Shown piece by piece: positions 1 to 7,737 of a stretch of DNA of 19,219 nucleotides. The notes beneath the pieces were generated by a model, which saw only the letters and a program-made list of their open reading frames with translations, was not told the origin of the DNA and did not search any database. The translations under genes and the position numbers were made by a program. Position 1 is the stretch's first letter. Each line of letters opens with the position of its first letter. The stretch comes from Micrococcales bacterium (GTDB taxonomy: Bacteria; Actinomycetota; Actinomycetes; Actinomycetales; Dermatophilaceae): assembly GCA_003132125.1 (NCBI GenBank), contig PKWT01000393.1, forward strand, positions 1 to 19,219, given 5' to 3'.

Positions 1-784
1 GAGAGTCCTCGAGTGCGGCGCGGCCCACTCCGAGGGCGCGACCTGCCACCTGCAGCCGGCCGACCTCGAGCCCCCGCATCATCTGGGCGAAGCCGGTGCC
101 CTCGGTTTCGCCGAGCAGGCAGGACACCGGGACGCGCATCTGCTCGAAGGCGATCTCGCAGCTCTCCACACCCTTGTACCCGAGCTTGGGCAGGTCGCGC
201 GAGAGCGTGAACCCAATACCCTTCTCCACCAACAGGATCGAGACACCCTTGTGCTTCGGGCGGGCCGCAGGGTCGGTCTTGCAGAGCAGGGCGATGAGGT
301 CGGACTTGCGGGCGTTGGAGATCCACGTCTTGGAGCCGTTGATGACGTAGTCGTCACCATCGCGCGTGGCGGTGGTCCGCATCGCCTGCAGGTCGGAGCC
401 GCCGCCGGGCTCGGTCAGCGCCATGGTGGCCCGCAGCTCGCCGGTGGCCATCCGGGGCAGGTACCCGTCCTTCTGCTCCTGCGTCCCGTAGTCCTGGATG
501 AGCTTGGCGACCACGGTGTGACCGCCCATGGCCCCGGCCAGGCTCATCCAGCCGCGGGAGAGCTCCTCGGTGACGAGCACGTAGCACGGGGTGCTCACCT
601 TGGTCTCGCCCCACGGCTCGGGGATGGCGAGCCCGAAGATGCCGAGCTCCTTCATCGTCTCGATGAGCTTCTCAGGGTAGGTGTTGGCGTGGTCCAGTTC
701 CCTGACAACGGGTTTCACATCCCGGTTCACGAACTCCCGGACGATCTTGACTATCTCGCGTTCCTCGTCGGGCAGACCTTCCAT
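1..784 (-). CDS. acyl-CoA dehydrogenase, C-terminal part beyond window
   Basis: Probable FAD-dependent acyl-CoA dehydrogenase, oxidising an acyl-CoA to its 2,3-enoyl-CoA in the cytoplasm. The 261 codons in the window hold the N-terminal helical domain (residues about 1-115, including YPEKLIETMKELGIFGLAIP) and the middle beta domain, with the FAD/substrate signature MALTEPGGGSDLQAMRTTA near residue 130 and TWISNARKSD near 160. The C-terminal domain with the catalytic base lies beyond the left edge. The ATG has a good Shine-Dalgarno site (GAGGAG, 6-7 bases upstream). The gene diverges from the carboxylase genes and shares their control region. It is closest in style to the dehydrogenase at 16948-18111 (both have the LGYKG-ESCEI segment). 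The family assignment is firm; the substrate is unknown. Confidence 0.93.
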   Translation of the reverse strand, partial: MEGLPDEEREIVKIVREFVNRDVKPVVRELDHANTYPEKLIETMKELGIFGLAIPEPWGETKVSTPCYVLVTEELSRGWMSLAGAMGGHTVVAKLIQDYGTQEQKDGYLPRMATGELRATMALTEPGGGSDLQAMRTTATRDGDDYVINGSKTWISNARKSDLIALLCKTDPAARPKHKGVSILLVEKGIGFTLSRDLPKLGYKGVESCEIAFEQMRVPVSCLLGETEGTGFAQMMRGLEVGRLQVAGRALGVGRAALEDS

Positions 785-885
785 GGTCAGTCTCCTCGCT
801 GTACGCGCCGTCATGCGCATTGTCGTCGGTTCGGGCAACCACGACCCACACAGGAGGGCCTCCCCTGATTCTTGGCGGGGAACCA

Positions 886-914
886 TTGACAGGTGATATT
901 TGATATTGCATCAT
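886..914 (+). promoter_or_regulatory. predicted promoter of the carboxylase genes
   Basis: A perfect -35 box TTGACA (886-891) is followed by a 17-base spacer and a weak -10 box CATCAT (909-914, 4 of 6 matches). Transcription would start near 920, upstream of the chosen GTG start at 978 and downstream of the possible TTG start at 900. The spacer is filled by a tandem heptamer operator, so a bound repressor would block RNA polymerase. Prediction from sequence only. Confidence 0.5.
894..907 (+). promoter_or_regulatory. predicted GntR operator, site 1
   Basis: Tandem heptamer TGATATT-TGATATT. The core 13 bases (894-906) occur again, exactly and in inverse orientation, at 10519-10531, and with two mismatches at 11355-11367. 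All three copies are in intergenic control regions of one gene cluster that encodes its own GntR regulator. This copy lies between the -35 and -10 boxes of the predicted carboxylase promoter and could also affect the divergent dehydrogenase gene. Confidence 0.6.
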
Positions 915-977
915 GAACGTCAGCCTTTCGACTGTGATGTGACACACACGGACTGTCGCCGCTGTTCCGACGAGTCG

Positions 978-3233
978 GTGGCTGATTCGCCTGACCTAAC
1001 GAAGAAGGTGATGGGGTTGGTACCCAGGAAGCTGCTCGGCGATCGCACGCTGATCGAACAGATCCGGCACTCGGATTCTCTGACTGAAGGCGGGTTTTAT
1101 CACGGCTTAGAGCTGCTCGTCGAGCGCGAGCATGATCCGATCACGTACGAGCGGTTCTACGACGCGGTGCACAGCGCAGTCATGGGGGCCCGCGAGACAT
1201 CGAAGAACGTCGCCGCATCACCCGGCGCCCGCGAACTCGGAGAACTCCTGTTCGCGTTACTCACGCCTGAAGGCCATGCAGTAGCCGTCTCCTCGGGACT
1301 GGTTGGGCATCAGGGAGCGTTCCGAATCGCCATCAAGTACATGGCCGAGAACGGCTACGACCGGAACCCCGGGATCCGGCCGGGCGACATCTTCTTAGCC
1401 TGTGACCCGGCGACCTCTGGCACACCTCACCCCGGCGACGTCTACACCTTCATCCCGCTGTTCAGCGGCGAGGAACTCATCGGCTGGGCAGCAGGAATGA
1501 ACCACACCATGGAGGCGGGTGGCTCGGTCCCAGGCGCCTGGCCGCCGTGGTCACCCAACACCTTCACCGACGGCTACCTGGTGCCGCCGACGAAGGTGGG
1601 TGAGAACTACGAGGACTACACATGGCTGTACAAGCAGTTCGAGCGTCGTACCCGTGCCCCGATGTTCAATATCCTTGACGAGAAGATGCGTGTGGCCGGC
1701 TGCAAGATGGTCATCGACTCGGTCACCGACATCATCGACAAGTTCGGCCTCGACTACTTCAAGGCAACCTCCCGGGAGATCATCGAAGAGACACGCCGGA
1801 TCTGCATCGACAACGTCAAGATGCTGACGATCCCCGGACGCACCCGCTACGTATCATTCAGGACCGTTCCGTACAAGGGGATTGTGGACGGGGTCTGGCC
1901 GCAATCCGCGCACAACTGGCTGCTGCACCTGCACACTGAGGTGCAGATCAACACCGTTGAGGGCAAGCTCCACATCAACTGGGACAAGATCTCACCGGCC
2001 AACTTCCATGCGCTGGGTGGCTACCAAGGCATCCTGGAGTCAAACTTGTGGCTTAACGTGATGGACGCCATCGGGCTCGGTCTGAAGCCGAACTCCGGCA
2101 TGAACCTCGCGGTGACCTACGACATGCCCCAGGGTGCCCTGTTCAACCCTCCGAGCGACAAGTACTCCGCCGGCAACCCTTGGTCCTCAAGCGTGCCGTT
2201 GTTCAACGGTTTCTCCAGTGGTCTCGAGACTTCCAAGCGGGCGAGGGGCTTCGTCGAGGAGAGTTGGAACGCAGATCTTTGCTGGACCGGGATCCAAGGG
2301 GAGATAACCCTCAAGGACGGATTCAGCTTCGGCTTCTGTCAGATGGACCTGCTCGGCGCTTCCGCCACGCCGGCGCGCCCGTACATGGACGGCGAACCGC
2401 TCGGCACGGCCTGGTGGAACCCCTCCTCTGACACCGGCAGCGTGGAGGAGTGGGAGTACGTCCTCCCGGGCATCTACTACCTCTGCAAGAACGTGCTGCC
2501 CGGCTACTGCGGCCACGGCAAGTTCCGCGGTGGACTCGGCATGCAGCTGGCCTTCGTGGTGAGCGACGAAGTCAAAGAAGCCATCATCGGCAAGGTCGGC
2601 GCAACCACGGGCAACTACTTCACTGGACAGGCGAGCGTGCCCGGTGGCAGCTACCCGGCCCCTACCTCGACGCTCATCGTCTACCGCGGAACCAACGTCC
2701 TCGAGCTGATGCGCAACGGCGAGTACCCAGGCGGTATCGAGGAGCTCTACGAGTGGATCGACCAGGGCAAGTTCACGCACAAAGGACGCGAAGTGCACAA
2801 GGAAGAGGTCGGCGCCCTGCTCGTGCGACCGGGCGATGTCTACATCGTGGTAGGCAACGCCACCGGTGGTTGGGGCGACCCGTTGCACCGCGCGATCGAG
2901 CGAGTCGAGCAGGACGTCAAGGAAAACTTCGTGACGGTCGAGGCAGCGGCCGAGATCTACGGCGTCCCGCTGGGTGACGACGCTTCGGGATCGATTTCGG
3001 TCACCGAAGGGGCTGTAGCCAAACGTGCAGAGATCCGCCGGGCTCGTGAAGCCGCATCGGTGCCATTCGAGGAGTTCTGGCGCACTGAGCGCCAGGGCGT
3101 CGTCAACGGCGACATGCACGAGTTCGTGGCTGACGCCTATGCCGAGCTCAAGGGCTTCAGCACCGCTTTCAAACAAGACTTCGAGAGCTTCTGGCAGCTC
3201 GACGAGGAGACCATTGGAGCCGAGCATGAGTGA
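978..3233 (+). CDS. acetone carboxylase-type alpha subunit (hydantoinase B family)
   Basis: Large subunit of an ATP-dependent ketone carboxylase of the acetone carboxylase type (AcxB in Xanthobacter). In that family it carries the metal site where the activated ketone enolate meets CO2. As recalled, AcxB is about 776 aa; this protein is 751 aa from GTG 978. Family-like stretches include ARETSKNVAASPG near residue 71, IKYMAENG near 120, ELIGWAAGMNH near 167, and HPGD at 151-154, which matches the HPCD metal-binding segment of AcxB. The frame stays open to a TTG at 900, but that codon lies inside the predicted promoter. GTG 978 puts the conserved segments near their AcxB positions, although it has no clear ribosome site; ATG 1011 is an alternative. 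The 3' end overlaps the gamma gene by 8 bases. Other hydantoinase B relatives (acetophenone carboxylase, oxoprolinase) fit less well, because a true acetone carboxylase gamma gene follows. Substrate unknown. Confidence 0.88.
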   Translation: MADSPDLTKKVMGLVPRKLLGDRTLIEQIRHSDSLTEGGFYHGLELLVEREHDPITYERFYDAVHSAVMGARETSKNVAASPGARELGELLFALLTPEGHAVAVSSGLVGHQGAFRIAIKYMAENGYDRNPGIRPGDIFLACDPATSGTPHPGDVYTFIPLFSGEELIGWAAGMNHTMEAGGSVPGAWPPWSPNTFTDGYLVPPTKVGENYEDYTWLYKQFERRTRAPMFNILDEKMRVAGCKMVIDSVTDIIDKFGLDYFKATSREIIEETRRICIDNVKMLTIPGRTRYVSFRTVPYKGIVDGVWPQSAHNWLLHLHTEVQINTVEGKLHINWDKISPANFHALGGYQGILESNLWLNVMDAIGLGLKPNSGMNLAVTYDMPQGALFNPPSDKYSAGNPWSSSVPLFNGFSSGLETSKRARGFVEESWNADLCWTGIQGEITLKDGFSFGFCQMDLLGASATPARPYMDGEPLGTAWWNPSSDTGSVEEWEYVLPGIYYLCKNVLPGYCGHGKFRGGLGMQLAFVVSDEVKEAIIGKVGATTGNYFTGQASVPGGSYPAPTSTLIVYRGTNVLELMRNGEYPGGIEELYEWIDQGKFTHKGREVHKEEVGALLVRPGDVYIVVGNATGGWGDPLHRAIERVEQDVKENFVTVEAAAEIYGVPLGDDASGSISVTEGAVAKRAEIRRAREAASVPFEEFWRTERQGVVNGDMHEFVADAYAELKGFSTAFKQDFESFWQLDEETIGAEHE

Positions 3234-3828
3234 GCGTGATTCCCGCGAGGTGCTTCGTGACCTCGAAACCGGGCGAATGAGCTGGGATGAGGTCCGTGAG
3301 ATCCTGCGTCAGAAGAAGACCCTGAACCGGTTCTCGGAGTACCGTTCCGCGCTTTCGGAGACCACACCGTTCGGCGACCGCGTACTGCTCCGCGTCGGCG
3401 AGTACCTGCTCGTCGTCTGCGAGCCCGACGGCTCGCACGCGGTCCGGTGCTTGGAATGCGAGCACGACTTCGGTGATCCCCGGGTGAACTGGAAACTCTC
3501 ATCCAGGGTCCGTGTGCGCCGCACGCTCGAGGAGTTCCTGGAGATCTACCTTTACGAGGAGGTCTGCCCCGAGCCGGGTATCGCCGAGGTCCGCGAGTAC
3601 TACTGTCCCGGCTGTTTCACCCTGCTCTGCGTCGAGTGTGTGCCCACCGGCTACCCGCCGATGTTCGAGTTCCTACCGGATCTGGCGTCGGTCTACACCG
3701 ACATTCTCGGCGACACCGCTCCCACTGACCCGGAGGGCGAGTGGGTCTTCGAAGACCGCTCACTGAGCAAGGTCGAGGCGTGGGCATCGACCACGACCAC
3801 AGTTGACACGCAAGGAGCGGGACGATGA
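3226..3828 (+). CDS. acetone carboxylase-type gamma subunit
   Basis: Small third subunit of the carboxylase, 200 aa against about 168 aa recalled for AcxC. Diagnostic segments are the cysteine pair CLEC before EHDFGDPRVNWKLSSRVRVR, then VREYYCPGC, and the aromatic PTGYPPMFEFLPDL-SVY segment. AcxC has the counterparts NWKLSARVHVRDT, REYFCPECGTL and PWYPVIHDFSPDI, so the match is specific to this family and not just a zinc ribbon. Two CxxC pairs plus a third (CVEC) suggest metal binding. The C-terminus runs about 30 residues beyond the usual end and is acidic, then Thr-rich. The ATG overlaps the end of the alpha gene by 8 bases and has a GGAG site 7 bases upstream; its TGA overlaps the beta start. 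Its presence separates this complex from plain hydantoinases, which have no gamma subunit. Confidence 0.88.
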   Translation: MSERDSREVLRDLETGRMSWDEVREILRQKKTLNRFSEYRSALSETTPFGDRVLLRVGEYLLVVCEPDGSHAVRCLECEHDFGDPRVNWKLSSRVRVRRTLEEFLEIYLYEEVCPEPGIAEVREYYCPGCFTLLCVECVPTGYPPMFEFLPDLASVYTDILGDTAPTDPEGEWVFEDRSLSKVEAWASTTTTVDTQGAGR

Positions 3829-5987
3829 CGGACAACCAGCGACGCAATATCATCCTTGCCACTGACGCAGGTGGCACCATGACCGATGCCTTCGCCGTGG
3901 ACGAAGACGGGGCGTTCAGCATCGGCAAGGCACTGACCAACAAGGTCGACGAGTCGATCAGCTACGTACAGGGTTATGAGAACTCCGCCGCCAACTGGGA
4001 CATGTCCCTCGAAGAGCTGCACGACAACTCGATCGCCAACATCTACACCGGCACGTTGTACCTCAACACCCTCTTGGAGCGGAAGGGCCGCACCGTCGGC
4101 CTGATCGTCACCAAGGGCCAGGAGAGCATGTACATCCACGAAAGAGGCCACTCGTGGATCGGGCTGGAGTGGGAGGATGTGCTACACCACAAGCTGCACC
4201 ACCACGTCGGCGGAGACATGTTCCGGCTCCATGCCGGACTCGTGAAAGGTGTGGCGGAGCGCATCGCCAGCGGTGGGTACTTCATGCTCGCCGAGCCCGG
4301 CCAGGTGAAGGTCCCGTTGAACGAGGCCGAGACCCGCCGTGCGGTCGTTGAGCTGCTCGACCAGGGCGTCGAGGTCATCGGCGTCGTGCTGCTGTTCTCC
4401 TACCTGAACGGGTCGCACGAGAACCGCATTCGTGAGATCGCCAAGGAAGTCATGCAGGAGCGCGGAGTCGACGTACCGGTCATCCTCTCCAGCGAGATCG
4501 TGCCAGTGATGAAGGAAGTCCAGCGCATGAAGAGCGTCCTCATGGAGGCCGCAGGCGGACCGCTCGTCCGCGACATGTTGATGAAGGTCGAGGACGTCGC
4601 GAACAGCCGCGGCTACGCTGGTGAGCTCACAACCATGGCGAGCTACGGCAGCATCGTCAACATTCGGCACCCACGTATGTACGAGACGATCCTGTCCGGG
4701 CCCACGGGCGGCTTGATCGGCGCCAAGACGCTAGGGGAGCTCCTCGGCGAGCGCCACGTGCTCACCGCTGACATCGGCGGGACGAGCTTCGACGTGGGCA
4801 TGATCCAGGATCACCACATCTCGCTGCGCAAGGAGCCCGACTTCGCCGGGCACCGGCTTGCGCTGCAGATGGTGGCGCTTGACTCGATCGGTGCGGGTGC
4901 GGGCAGCGAGGTCCACGTAGACCCGAAGTTCAAGCACATCACGCTGGGCCCACAGTCCGCCGGCTCCGATGTCGGCCGCTGCCTGCGCCACCCAGTCGTG
5001 ACAGTGTCGGACTGCAACGTCGTGCTCGGCTTCCTCGACCCGGACAACTTCCTAGGCGGCGACGTGAAGCTCGACCGTGACGCGGCAGTGGCCGCCGTGC
5101 GCGACGAGATCGCAGAGCCACTCGGGCTCAGCGTCGAGGAGGCTGCGGCCGGTGTGCTCACCGTCCTCAACTCCCACCTCAACCACCACCTGCTGACCAT
5201 GCTCAAGTCCCGGGGTGCGAACCCGAGCGAGTGGACGATGTTCATGTTCGGCGGAGCCGGTCCCTTGCACATGTACGGCGTGGACGTGCCCTTCGCAAAG
5301 GTATACACGTTCCCGTTCGCGGCAGCGTTCTCAGCTTTCGGTGTCGCATGCGCGGAGTACGCGAAGCGCTTCAACCAGGGGTCGTCCTACATCCTGCCGC
5401 CGGCTGCCGATGAGGACGCTAAGTCGGCGATGGCCAAAGCGATGTCCGAGACCTACAAGGCATTGGAGAGGCAGGGCAAGAAGGAGCTCTTCGACGAAGG
5501 AAAACTCACCCCCAAGAACATCGAGTTCGGGGCGTCGATGCGCTACGTCGGTGTCCTGGAGACCCTTGACGTGACGTTCTCCTTCGGTTCCATCAACGAG
5601 GCTGCGGACATTGACCGGGCCATCGGCGAGTTCGAGGAGCAGTACGCCCACATCTACGGCCGCGGAGCTTCTCTGCCGGAGAGCGGGTTCTTCATCAGCG
5701 AGCTGTCGGTCGAGGTGGTCGCGGACAAGCCAAAGCCCGTGTTCATCGCTCACGAGCTCGTCGGGGAGACGCCTAGTGAAGAATCGGTCACCGGCGAGCG
5801 TTCGGTCTACTTCTCGGGAGAGTGGCTGTCCACGAAGACCTATGACATGGACGCGCTGCAGCCTGGCAACATCGTCCGTGGCCCAGCGATCATCGAACAC
5901 CCGATGACCACACTCGTCGTACCACCGAAGACGGAGGCCGCCTTCGACGAGTACCGGTTCATCGAGTTCCGCGCGGCGACCGGATGA
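3825..5987 (+). CDS. acetone carboxylase-type beta subunit (hydantoinase A family)
   Basis: ATP-handling subunit of the ketone carboxylase, 720 aa against about 717 aa recalled for AcxA. In the family it phosphorylates the ketone enolate and bicarbonate for transfer to the alpha subunit. The N-terminal nucleotide-binding motif DAGGTMTDAF lies near residue 12. The second phosphate motif ADIGGTSFDVGMI lies near residue 315, followed by DSIGAGAGS and by VSDCNVVLGFLDPDNFLGG, which AcxA shares almost word for word. FGGAGPLHMYG near residue 475 is the C-terminal hydantoinase A signature. The ATG overlaps the gamma stop (ATGA) and has AAGGAG upstream, so all three subunits are probably translated together. 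Xanthobacter has the order beta, alpha, gamma; here it is alpha, gamma, beta. A 28-base hairpin follows the stop. Family is firm; whether the ketone is acetone or larger is open. Confidence 0.9.
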   Translation: MTDNQRRNIILATDAGGTMTDAFAVDEDGAFSIGKALTNKVDESISYVQGYENSAANWDMSLEELHDNSIANIYTGTLYLNTLLERKGRTVGLIVTKGQESMYIHERGHSWIGLEWEDVLHHKLHHHVGGDMFRLHAGLVKGVAERIASGGYFMLAEPGQVKVPLNEAETRRAVVELLDQGVEVIGVVLLFSYLNGSHENRIREIAKEVMQERGVDVPVILSSEIVPVMKEVQRMKSVLMEAAGGPLVRDMLMKVEDVANSRGYAGELTTMASYGSIVNIRHPRMYETILSGPTGGLIGAKTLGELLGERHVLTADIGGTSFDVGMIQDHHISLRKEPDFAGHRLALQMVALDSIGAGAGSEVHVDPKFKHITLGPQSAGSDVGRCLRHPVVTVSDCNVVLGFLDPDNFLGGDVKLDRDAAVAAVRDEIAEPLGLSVEEAAAGVLTVLNSHLNHHLLTMLKSRGANPSEWTMFMFGGAGPLHMYGVDVPFAKVYTFPFAAAFSAFGVACAEYAKRFNQGSSYILPPAADEDAKSAMAKAMSETYKALERQGKKELFDEGKLTPKNIEFGASMRYVGVLETLDVTFSFGSINEAADIDRAIGEFEEQYAHIYGRGASLPESGFFISELSVEVVADKPKPVFIAHELVGETPSEESVTGERSVYFSGEWLSTKTYDMDALQPGNIVRGPAIIEHPMTTLVVPPKTEAAFDEYRFIEFRAATG

Positions 5988-5992
5988 GGGTG

Positions 5993-6020
5993 CTGCGGGG
6001 CCGCCGCGGCGTCCCCGCAG
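5993..6020 (+). terminator. strong hairpin after the carboxylase genes
   Basis: Perfect 8-base inverted repeat CTGCGGGG / CCCCGCAG starting 5 bases after the beta-subunit stop. The 12-base loop can extend the stem by four more pairs after one mismatch (6002-6005 with 6008-6011). There is no T-run, as is common for actinobacterial terminators. It could stop transcription or protect the 3' end of the carboxylase mRNA, and so allow different levels of carboxylase and ligase. Confidence 0.55.
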
Positions 6021-6078
6021 TCAACCCAGGACTTGACGCAACCAAACGACGGGCCTACCGAAGAGAGGAGTGGCTGAC

Positions 6079-7737
6079 ATGACTGCGGTGCTTCCCGAGC
6101 CCGACGGCGCCGACATCTCGACGTTCCGCGATCTGCTGGTCGCCCGTGAGTCCTCCTATGGCGATCGTGTGTTCTTAAGGTTCGAGGACGACGAGTTCAC
6201 CTATTCCGAGCTGATCGAACTCAGCAACCGGATCGCGAACACCCTGCTCGGTCTCGGTCTCCAGCCCGGCGACCGGATCGCGGTGTGGATGCGCAACCGG
6301 CCCGAGTACATCGCCGTGTTCTTCGCCGCGATCAAGACAGGTCTGATTGCCGTCACACTCAACCCGCAGGCGCGCGCCGCCGATGGTCGTTATCTGCTGC
6401 AGGATGCCAATGCCAAGGCGTTGATCTTCGGCAGCGAGATGGCACAGGCGTACGCAGCAATCGCGCCGCAGCTGTCAGCGCGACCGCACGAGTTCATGGT
6501 CGGATCGACGCACGAAGACGTCCAGCTGCGACGCAACCACGGTTGGCGCGGCTTCGACACGTTCTATGCGGCATCCGCAGCCGCGCCACCGGATCCACTG
6601 GTCGTTGCGTCCTCGCCGGCGTCCATCATCTACACCAGCGGCACCACCGGGATGCCCAAGGGCGTCGTGCTACCCCAGCACGCCTACGTCAACACGGCAC
6701 GGTGGTACGGCCAGCACGTCGTGCAAGCGCACGAAAATGATGTGTTCTTCACCTGCCTGCCGCTGCACCACTGCAACGCACAGGTCTTCACGCTCGCCAC
6801 GGCCCTGATGCGAGGCAGCACGGTGGCGATGGTGGAGAACTTCTCGGCATCCCGCTACTTCGACCAGATCCGCCGGTACGACGCGAGTATCTTCAACTTC
6901 ATCGGAATGATGCTGGTGGCGCTGCACAAGCAGCCCCCACGCCCCAACGACCTGGACAATCCTGCTCGCTGCGGCTTCGGGATTCCCGTCCCGCCTGACC
7001 TGGGCGGGGAGTTCGAGCGCCGCTTCGGCGTGCAGCTGCTCGAGGGCTACGGCGCGACGGAGACCGGATGCGGATTCGTCTTCAACACTGTCACCGAGCG
7101 ACGACTTGGCTGGGCCGGCCGGGTCCTTCCCTACGCACAGGCGAAGGTCGTTGGCCCCCAGGGTGAACAGGTGCCGGCAGGCACCGTCGGCCAGATCGTG
7201 ATGCGCCCCGAGCGCCCGGACGTATGGATGCTGGGCTACCACGGCGATCCGGAGGTGACTGCACGGGTGTGGGAGGACGGATGGCTGCGCCTCGACGACT
7301 ACGGGGTGATCGACCAGGACGGATGGCTGGGGTTCCGGGGGCGAGGGTTGGACTGGGTTCGTCGCCGCGGGGAGAACATCTCGGCCATCGAGATCGAAGA
7401 CGCTTGTGACCAGCACCCGAGTGTCAGCAAGTCAGCCGTCGTCGCGGTGGCGTCGGAGATGACAGAGGAAGAGGTCAAGCTCTTCGTCGAATGGCGACCC
7501 GAGGTGACACCAGACCTCGATGACTTGGTCGCGTGGCTCTCCGATCGATTGGCCGCCTACAAGCTCCCGGTATTTATCCAGTCCGTTCCGGAGCTGCCTC
7601 GCACCGCGACGGGCAAGATGGCGAAGTTTCAGCTGGATCGGACCCCCGTCGGGGAGTGGACGTCTCCGACATTGGGCCGAACGCGAGACCAGGACGAGAT
7701 CCGCCGTGGGTCCAGACACAGTGAGGTGGGACGTTGA
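6079..7737 (+). CDS. AMP-forming acyl-CoA ligase (ANL superfamily)
   Basis: Cytoplasmic adenylate-forming enzyme that should join a carboxylic acid to CoA with ATP, through an acyl-AMP. The 552 aa hold all the usual core motifs: SIIYTSGTTGMPKGVV (A3, P-loop) near residue 180, the LPLHHCNAQ segment (A4) near 228, EGYGATETG (A5) near 325, a GWLRLDDYGVIDQDGWLGFRGR block (A7-A8) near 398, and LPRTATGKMAKFQL (A10, catalytic Lys) near 508. ATG 6079 is preferred over GTG 6070 because GAGAGGAG lies 8 bases upstream of the ATG. It follows the carboxylase after 91 bases and overlaps the next gene by 4. The context suggests that it activates the carboxylation product or a later acid, as benzoylacetate-CoA ligase does beside acetophenone carboxylase. 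The acid cannot be predicted from these motifs. Confidence 0.92.
   Translation: MTAVLPEPDGADISTFRDLLVARESSYGDRVFLRFEDDEFTYSELIELSNRIANTLLGLGLQPGDRIAVWMRNRPEYIAVFFAAIKTGLIAVTLNPQARAADGRYLLQDANAKALIFGSEMAQAYAAIAPQLSARPHEFMVGSTHEDVQLRRNHGWRGFDTFYAASAAAPPDPLVVASSPASIIYTSGTTGMPKGVVLPQHAYVNTARWYGQHVVQAHENDVFFTCLPLHHCNAQVFTLATALMRGSTVAMVENFSASRYFDQIRRYDASIFNFIGMMLVALHKQPPRPNDLDNPARCGFGIPVPPDLGGEFERRFGVQLLEGYGATETGCGFVFNTVTERRLGWAGRVLPYAQAKVVGPQGEQVPAGTVGQIVMRPERPDVWMLGYHGDPEVTARVWEDGWLRLDDYGVIDQDGWLGFRGRGLDWVRRRGENISAIEIEDACDQHPSVSKSAVVAVASEMTEEEVKLFVEWRPEVTPDLDDLVAWLSDRLAAYKLPVFIQSVPELPRTATGKMAKFQLDRTPVGEWTSPTLGRTRDQDEIRRGSRHSEVGR

Noticed and set aside
851..867. Imperfect palindrome CAGGAGGGCCTCCCCTG between the divergent genes
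   Set aside because: One mismatch and a wobble pair with almost no loop; not repeated elsewhere in the window and too weak to call a site.
913..942. Nine-codon leader frame with ATG 913
   Set aside because: Its ATG overlaps the predicted -10 region, so it would not be transcribed in full; no ribosome site.
900..977. TTG start at 900 for the alpha subunit, adding 26 residues
   Set aside because: The TTG lies inside the predicted operator and upstream of the likely transcription start; the added residues do not look like the family N-terminus.
2187..3227. 346-codon open frame on the minus strand
   Set aside because: It is fully antisense to the alpha subunit, which has clear family motifs; the frame shows no recognisable family and is a by-product of GC-rich codon use.
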